Source: Lacinutrix sp. WUR7 (lineage in GTDB: Bacteria > Bacteroidota > Bacteroidia > Flavobacteriales > Flavobacteriaceae). From it: 64,000 nucleotides of DNA. The stretch lies in the NCBI RefSeq assembly GCF_016864015.1, contig NZ_CP045067.1, positions 3,854,001 through 3,918,000 on the forward strand, read 5' to 3'. Below, piece after piece: positions 60,490 to 64,000 of the stretch. The notes under the pieces are model-generated. The model was given only the letters and a program-made list of their open reading frames with translations, was not told the origin of the DNA and ran no database searches. Position 1 is the stretch's first letter. Every line of letters begins with the position of its first letter. The position numbers were made by a program, and so were the translations under genes.

Positions 60490-61639
60490 TTTTTGTTTTG
60501 TTTATAGCTTGTTCGATATCCGCTATCAAATCTTTTTTAGATTCGATTCCAACAGAAAAACGAATCAGTCCATCTTTTATTCCTTGTTCTTTTCTAGCTT
60601 CGGCAGTTAATAAAGAATGGGAGGTTTTAGAAGGCAATAGCATGGTACTTTCTATTCCTGCCAAACTCATAGAAGGTTTTATAAGCGATAATGCTTTTAA
60701 AAACGCTTCTGCATCTATGTCTTTTTTTAATTCGAAAGAAAGCATTGCACCAAAACCTTTCATTTGTTTTTTTGCTAACGCATGATTTTCATGGCTCTTT
60801 AAACCTGGATAATATACTTTTTCAATGGCTTTATGTGCATCTAAAAACTTGGCTAATTTTCTTGCATTTCGTTGTTGCGCTTTTACACGAATTGCTAAGG
60901 TTTTCATACTTCGTTCTAGCATCCAAACAGTAAAATCACTCAGACTTCCGCCAAGTGCAATTCCAGTTTGCCAAATGGTATCTATATGCGCTTGGGTACT
61001 TGCAACTGCTCCAGCACAAATATCACTATGACCGCCAAAATACTTGGTTGCACTATGCAAAACAATGTCGATTCCAAAATCAATTGGGTTTTGTATAATA
61101 GGACTAGCAAAAGTATTATCGATTACAGATAATAAATTTTCCGACTTTGCTAAAGTTGCTACTGCTTTCATATCTACTAATTTTAAAAGCGGATTAGAAG
61201 GTGTTTCAATATAAATAAGTTTGGTGTTTGGCTGTATACACGCTGCAAACGAAGTGATTTTTAAATCTTTCGTAAAAGTGAATGCGATATTATAACTCTC
61301 AAAATGCTTTTCAATCAGGTTTCTTGTTCCTCCATAAATATCATTTTGTACCACCACATGATCTCCAGCCTTCAAAAAAGCAAGCAGAACGGTACTAATA
61401 GCAGCCATTCCAGATCCAAAAATCATAGCAGCTTCTGTATGTTCTAAAGCAGCAATTTTCTTGGATAAATAATCTTGATTTGGTGTATTGAAATATCTCG
61501 GATAACGCTTAACATCCACATCCATAAACTCATACGAAGTAGACATAAACATTGGCGAGACAGCTCCTTTAAACTGTTCATCTGGCGTTTCACCAACATG
61601 CGTACAAATGGTATTGATTCCTAACTTTTTATTTTGCAT
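60482..61639 (-). CDS. PLP-dependent trans-sulfuration enzyme (cystathionine gamma-synthase/lyase type)
   Basis: A 385-residue enzyme of the Cys/Met metabolism PLP family. YGGTRNLIEKHF, IETPSNPLLKLVDM and the PLP Lys in HSATKYFGGHSDICAGAV are visible. It could be cystathionine gamma-synthase, beta-lyase or gamma-lyase; sequence by eye does not decide. Cotranscribed with rlmF. A TAACTTTA element upstream fits an ordinary promoter. Confidence 0.92.
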   Translation of the reverse strand: MQNKKLGINTICTHVGETPDEQFKGAVSPMFMSTSYEFMDVDVKRYPRYFNTPNQDYLSKKIAALEHTEAAMIFGSGMAAISTVLLAFLKAGDHVVVQNDIYGGTRNLIEKHFESYNIAFTFTKDLKITSFAACIQPNTKLIYIETPSNPLLKLVDMKAVATLAKSENLLSVIDNTFASPIIQNPIDFGIDIVLHSATKYFGGHSDICAGAVASTQAHIDTIWQTGIALGGSLSDFTVWMLERSMKTLAIRVKAQQRNARKLAKFLDAHKAIEKVYYPGLKSHENHALAKKQMKGFGAMLSFELKKDIDAEAFLKALSLIKPSMSLAGIESTMLLPSKTSHSLLTAEARKEQGIKDGLIRFSVGIESKKDLIADIEQAINKTKNA

Positions 61640-61739
61640 AATAATAGTACTTTTTAGTGCTATAAAGTTATGGAAAAATTGTGTTAAACAACGGGATAAA
61701 ACAACTCCTTATTTATAATGGTATAAACAGAAAAACACT

Positions 61740-61895
61740 TTAATCTGCGTTTCCCTCTTTAGCACGTTGTACTATTTCTTTTAAACGTTCTTTACGTAAA
61801 GCTTTTTCTGCTTTTTGTTTATTCACTTTTCTAGCGATAAGCTTGGAATGCTTCGCTTTATTTTTCGTGTTTTTTTGTCCTTTAGGTTTTGGCAT
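61740..61895 (-). CDS. Small basic conserved-type protein, 51 residues
   Basis: The frame begins MPKPKGQKNTKNKAKHSKLI and ends QRAKEGNAD. It is very rich in Lys and Arg, with a helical tail. I recall small proteins with this MPKPKGQKNxKxK start from other Flavobacteria but know no function; ribosome or nucleic-acid binding would suit the charge. It is the only coding content in the gap between the trans-sulfuration gene and the pseudouridine synthase. Confidence 0.75.
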   Translation of the reverse strand: MPKPKGQKNTKNKAKHSKLIARKVNKQKAEKALRKERLKEIVQRAKEGNAD

Positions 61896-61975
61896 GTGTA
61901 AATTTAAAATAATTTTTAATTTAAGTATTATAAATAAAGTAACTAAATTGCTTTTTATAGAAAACTACTATTATT

Positions 61976-62554
61976 TTGAATGCATTAATCCAACATCACC
62001 ACTTTATACTACATAAACCTTATGGCTATTTAAGTCAGTTAATAAACAACCAAAATAAAAGGAAGAATAAACGCTTACTAGGCGAATTATACGATTTTCC
62101 AGAAGGCACTATGGCCATTGGTAGATTAGACGAAAACTCAGAAGGCTTATTATTTTTAACTACTAACGGAAAAGTAAGTGAAACCATCCGAAGCGCTAAA
62201 GTTGAAAAAGAATATTTCGCTCAAGTAGACGGCATAATTACGGAGCAAGCAATGCAACAGCTACAAGAAGGAGTGAAAATTGGAATAAACGGCACAAAAT
62301 ACACTACCAAACCCTGTAAAGTAAGGGCTGTAATTACTGTAGACGACTTTCCTTTTGCAGATAGAAAAGTTAGAGATGCGCGACACGGACCAATGTCTTG
62401 GGTTTCTATAACGTTAACAGAAGGTAAGTTTAGACAAGTCCGAAAAATGACTGCAGCTGTTGGATATCCAACCTTGCGTTTAGTAAGAGTACGAATTGGT
62501 GATATATTACTAAAATTAAAGTCAGGAGAAATAGAAAAAATAAATGCTTTTTAG
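61976..62554 (+). CDS. RluE/RsuA-family pseudouridine synthase, TTG start
   Basis: A 192-residue enzyme with HKPYGYLSQL at the N-terminus, the catalytic GRLDENSEGLLFLTTNGKVS with the nucleophilic Asp, and KFRQVRKMTAAVGYPTLRLV. It is closest in layout to RluE, which modifies 23S rRNA. The only usable start before the conserved HHHFILHKPYG segment is TTG 61976 (ATT codons precede it, then a stop); the first ATG is 45 codons in, inside the domain. Confidence 0.92.
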   Translation: MNALIQHHHFILHKPYGYLSQLINNQNKRKNKRLLGELYDFPEGTMAIGRLDENSEGLLFLTTNGKVSETIRSAKVEKEYFAQVDGIITEQAMQQLQEGVKIGINGTKYTTKPCKVRAVITVDDFPFADRKVRDARHGPMSWVSITLTEGKFRQVRKMTAAVGYPTLRLVRVRIGDILLKLKSGEIEKINAF

Positions 62555-62767
62555 TCTCTCATTTGCTACTTCGTAACTTTTTAAATCTATTGGAATAATA
62601 AGCACATACTACTCTAAAAATTAAAGTTTTAACCATTATTTTAATTGTTTTCACTTTCATTTCCGACAAAAAACAAAACCTTAAACACCTGTTTACTAAT
62701 AGTTTACATTTTAATATTTTTATTATACATTAGGTATTATTTATTATTTTTTTGTATCTTGCACGTT

Positions 62768-63148
62768 ATGACAGCAGCAGACAAACAAGTAAATTTAGAA
62801 TTTTTAAAAGAGAGTATTTTATATCTAGAAAACAAAGGCTTTGATAATATTCAAGCAGATGTTGAAGGTTATGAAACACCAAAATCTTATACTAAAAAAA
62901 GTAAAGGTGTTGATTCTTCCATAACTCCTGACATTGTAGCAGAAAAAGCCGGAAGAAAGCACTATTTTGAAATTGGTTTAAAAAGTGAAGAACCTACACT
63001 TTTAAAATCTAAATGGCGTTTCTTAGATGTTTTATCTAGAATGAAAGACGATAGATTTAAAGTAATTACACGTCGTGGTCATTACAAGTTTACACAAGAT
63101 ATGCTTGATGATCTTAACTTAGACAAAGAGCCAATTAAATTACCTTAA
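62768..63148 (+). CDS. Hypothetical protein
   Basis: A 126-residue soluble protein with an N-terminal helix (DKQVNLEFLKESILYLENKG), a loop rich in Lys/Ser (PKSYTKKSKGVDSS) and an alpha/beta core (PDIVAEKAGRKHYFEIGLKS; DRFKVITRRGHYKFTQDML). The core recalls restriction-endonuclease-like or Vsr-type nuclease folds, but no metal motif is clear, so I make no claim. Start taken at ATG 62768; a longer frame from 62645 adds an implausible hydrophobic stub. It overlaps the convergent mscL by 4 bases. Confidence 0.78.
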   Translation: MTAADKQVNLEFLKESILYLENKGFDNIQADVEGYETPKSYTKKSKGVDSSITPDIVAEKAGRKHYFEIGLKSEEPTLLKSKWRFLDVLSRMKDDRFKVITRRGHYKFTQDMLDDLNLDKEPIKLP

Positions 63149-63591
63149 TTTTTAGTAGCTTTTAGTAATTTATTTTGTTCCTCCATTAAATCATTGAGCT
63201 TTGCTAAAAGCTCAATATCTTTGGGAGTAGCCACAGTTGTGTCTTTTTCATCGTGCGCCTTTGTGCGCAATCGATTCATTGCTTTTACAACCAAGAACAC
63301 CGTTAATCCAACGATTAAAAAATCAAGAGAGACTTCTAAGAAAGTTCCGTACTCTATAACAACTTCTTTGGTAGTCGCCACACCTTCACTATTATTTACA
63401 GCATCACGAAGTATATATTTTTTATCCTGAAAATTTAAGCCATCGGTCATTAAAGACAAAGGTGGCATCATTACCTTTTTTACTAATACATCTATTACCT
63501 TATTAAAAGATGCACCAATAATGATACCGATTGCCATATCCATCATATTTCCTTTTACAGCAAACTCCTTAAACTCTTTTAAAAATTTCAT
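63145..63591 (-). CDS. mscL: Large-conductance mechanosensitive channel
   Basis: A 148-residue MscL. It has the N-terminal amphipathic helix and TM1 (KEFKEFAVKGNMMDMAIGII then IGASFNKVIDVLV), a periplasmic loop, TM2 (DFLIVGLTVFLVVKAMNRL) and a cytosolic helix bundle (LLAKLNDLMEEQNKLL). It opens under high membrane tension. Start at 63591: an upstream ATG (63624) precedes the -7 element TATATTTG at 63612-63619, so it cannot be on the transcript. Confidence 0.95.
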   Translation of the reverse strand: MKFLKEFKEFAVKGNMMDMAIGIIIGASFNKVIDVLVKKVMMPPLSLMTDGLNFQDKKYILRDAVNNSEGVATTKEVVIEYGTFLEVSLDFLIVGLTVFLVVKAMNRLRTKAHDEKDTTVATPKDIELLAKLNDLMEEQNKLLKATKN

Positions 63592-63611
63592 CTTTCTATT
63601 ATTTAAAGCTG

Positions 63612-63619
63612 CAAATATA
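63612..63619 (-). promoter_or_regulatory. -7 promoter element of mscL
   Basis: On the minus strand TATATTTG matches the Bacteroidetes -7 element and implies a leader of roughly 15 bases before ATG 63591. Confidence 0.62.
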
Positions 63620-63624
63620 TTCAT

Positions 63625-64000
63625 TTAGAACAGAAACAAATCCATTCCTTTTAAATAAAAAAAACAGAACTCCCCTATACCAAACCATTCTGTGGTTTCA
63701 TAAAGCGATTTATTAAGACATAAAAACTATTGAAAAATCACAGAATCGGATCTCATATTAAAAAGACATTATAGACCGTTGTTATACCTTCACCGATGCT
63801 AAATTAAAGATATGCGCATAACTATTAATACGCTAGCAACCAATCTATTAACATTTTAACGAACACTTCTTATTTCTACAAATAAAGTAAAAACTTAAAA
63901 TCAACTATCCAAATATGGGGTAGTACAGCAAGCCATACTACCCCATATTTAAATGAAATAAACCGAAGAAAGGCAAGTCCTTAACTACACTTAACGCTAT
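63625..64000. other. Right-edge intergenic region with a long hairpin
   Basis: No convincing gene is seen. The region contains a 15-bp perfect inverted repeat (AAATATGGGGTAGTA at 63911-63925 with 63936-63950) with a 10-base loop. It has only a weak T tract and could be a terminator for a minus-strand gene to the right or a structured RNA. Confidence 0.5.

Overview
The window is AT-rich chromosomal DNA of a member of the Bacteroidetes, most likely a marine Flavobacteriaceae. Supporting signs are the low GC content, Bacteroidetes-type promoters (TTTG, about 19 bp, TAnnTTTG), little use of Shine-Dalgarno sequences, many lipoproteins, a bacillithiol-type deacetylase (BshB1), DUF2490 and M28 lipoproteins, and two intergenic elements of a type I associate with flavobacterial genomes. 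I see no phage, IS element, CRISPR array or rRNA operon.

Layout. (1) 1-2863: a PAS-rich sensor histidine kinase, cut by the left edge, overlaps a response regulator that fuses a receiver domain to a CRP/FNR-type effector and DNA-binding half. (2) 2920-43538: a long stress/dormancy island. It holds YtxH and holin-like proteins, PEP synthase, dodecin, an AhpD-like protein, a stand-alone LigD-type polymerase, a sigma-like protein, a Ca-type P-ATPase, an APC permease, a hydroxyacyl-CoA dehydrogenase, three triple-BON proteins, Dps, ferritin, an SQR-like flavoprotein, three oleate hydratase paralogues, HdeD, DUF1269, phosphoglycerate mutase, paired coiled-coil lipoproteins, MgtC/DUF4010, a MacAB-type exporter, UspA and three paralogous small coiled-coil proteins. 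(3) 43825-49150: a methionine sulfoxide/redox repair operon (MsrB, MsrA, SelO, aldo/keto reductase, MsrA-like, hydrolase-OsmC). (4) 49288-64000: mostly housekeeping genes, including DUF3108, two M28 peptidases, tRNA-His with decayed repeats, BshB1, an SLC13 permease with PEP carboxykinase, RlmF, a trans-sulfuration enzyme, a pseudouridine synthase and MscL.

Main discovery. Twenty intergenic palindromes of form TGA-N6-TCA each lie exactly 23 bp upstream of a TAnnTTTG-like -7 element pointing at a gene: 19 match at least 5 of the 6 fixed -7 positions, one matches 4. This puts the palindrome centre near -41, the position of class II CRP/FNR-activated promoters. Nineteen of the 20 promoters lie in the island; the other drives the SLC13 permease and probably PEP carboxykinase. 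The redox repair operon and the housekeeping genes lack the site. The obvious candidate regulator is the receiver-CRP/FNR fusion at the left edge, whose recognition helix keeps the Glu and Arg that read TGA half-sites in CRP and FNR. I infer a one-protein version of a FixLJ-FixK or DosR-like cascade controlling a survival regulon: iron storage, DNA protection, PEP supply, membrane lipid hydration, envelope maintenance and export.

Transcription units are well marked: the three BON genes and dps each have their own activator promoter, and dps and two of the BON genes have hairpin terminators, while the ferritin, MacAB, MgtC and BON/dehydrogenase units look polycistronic.
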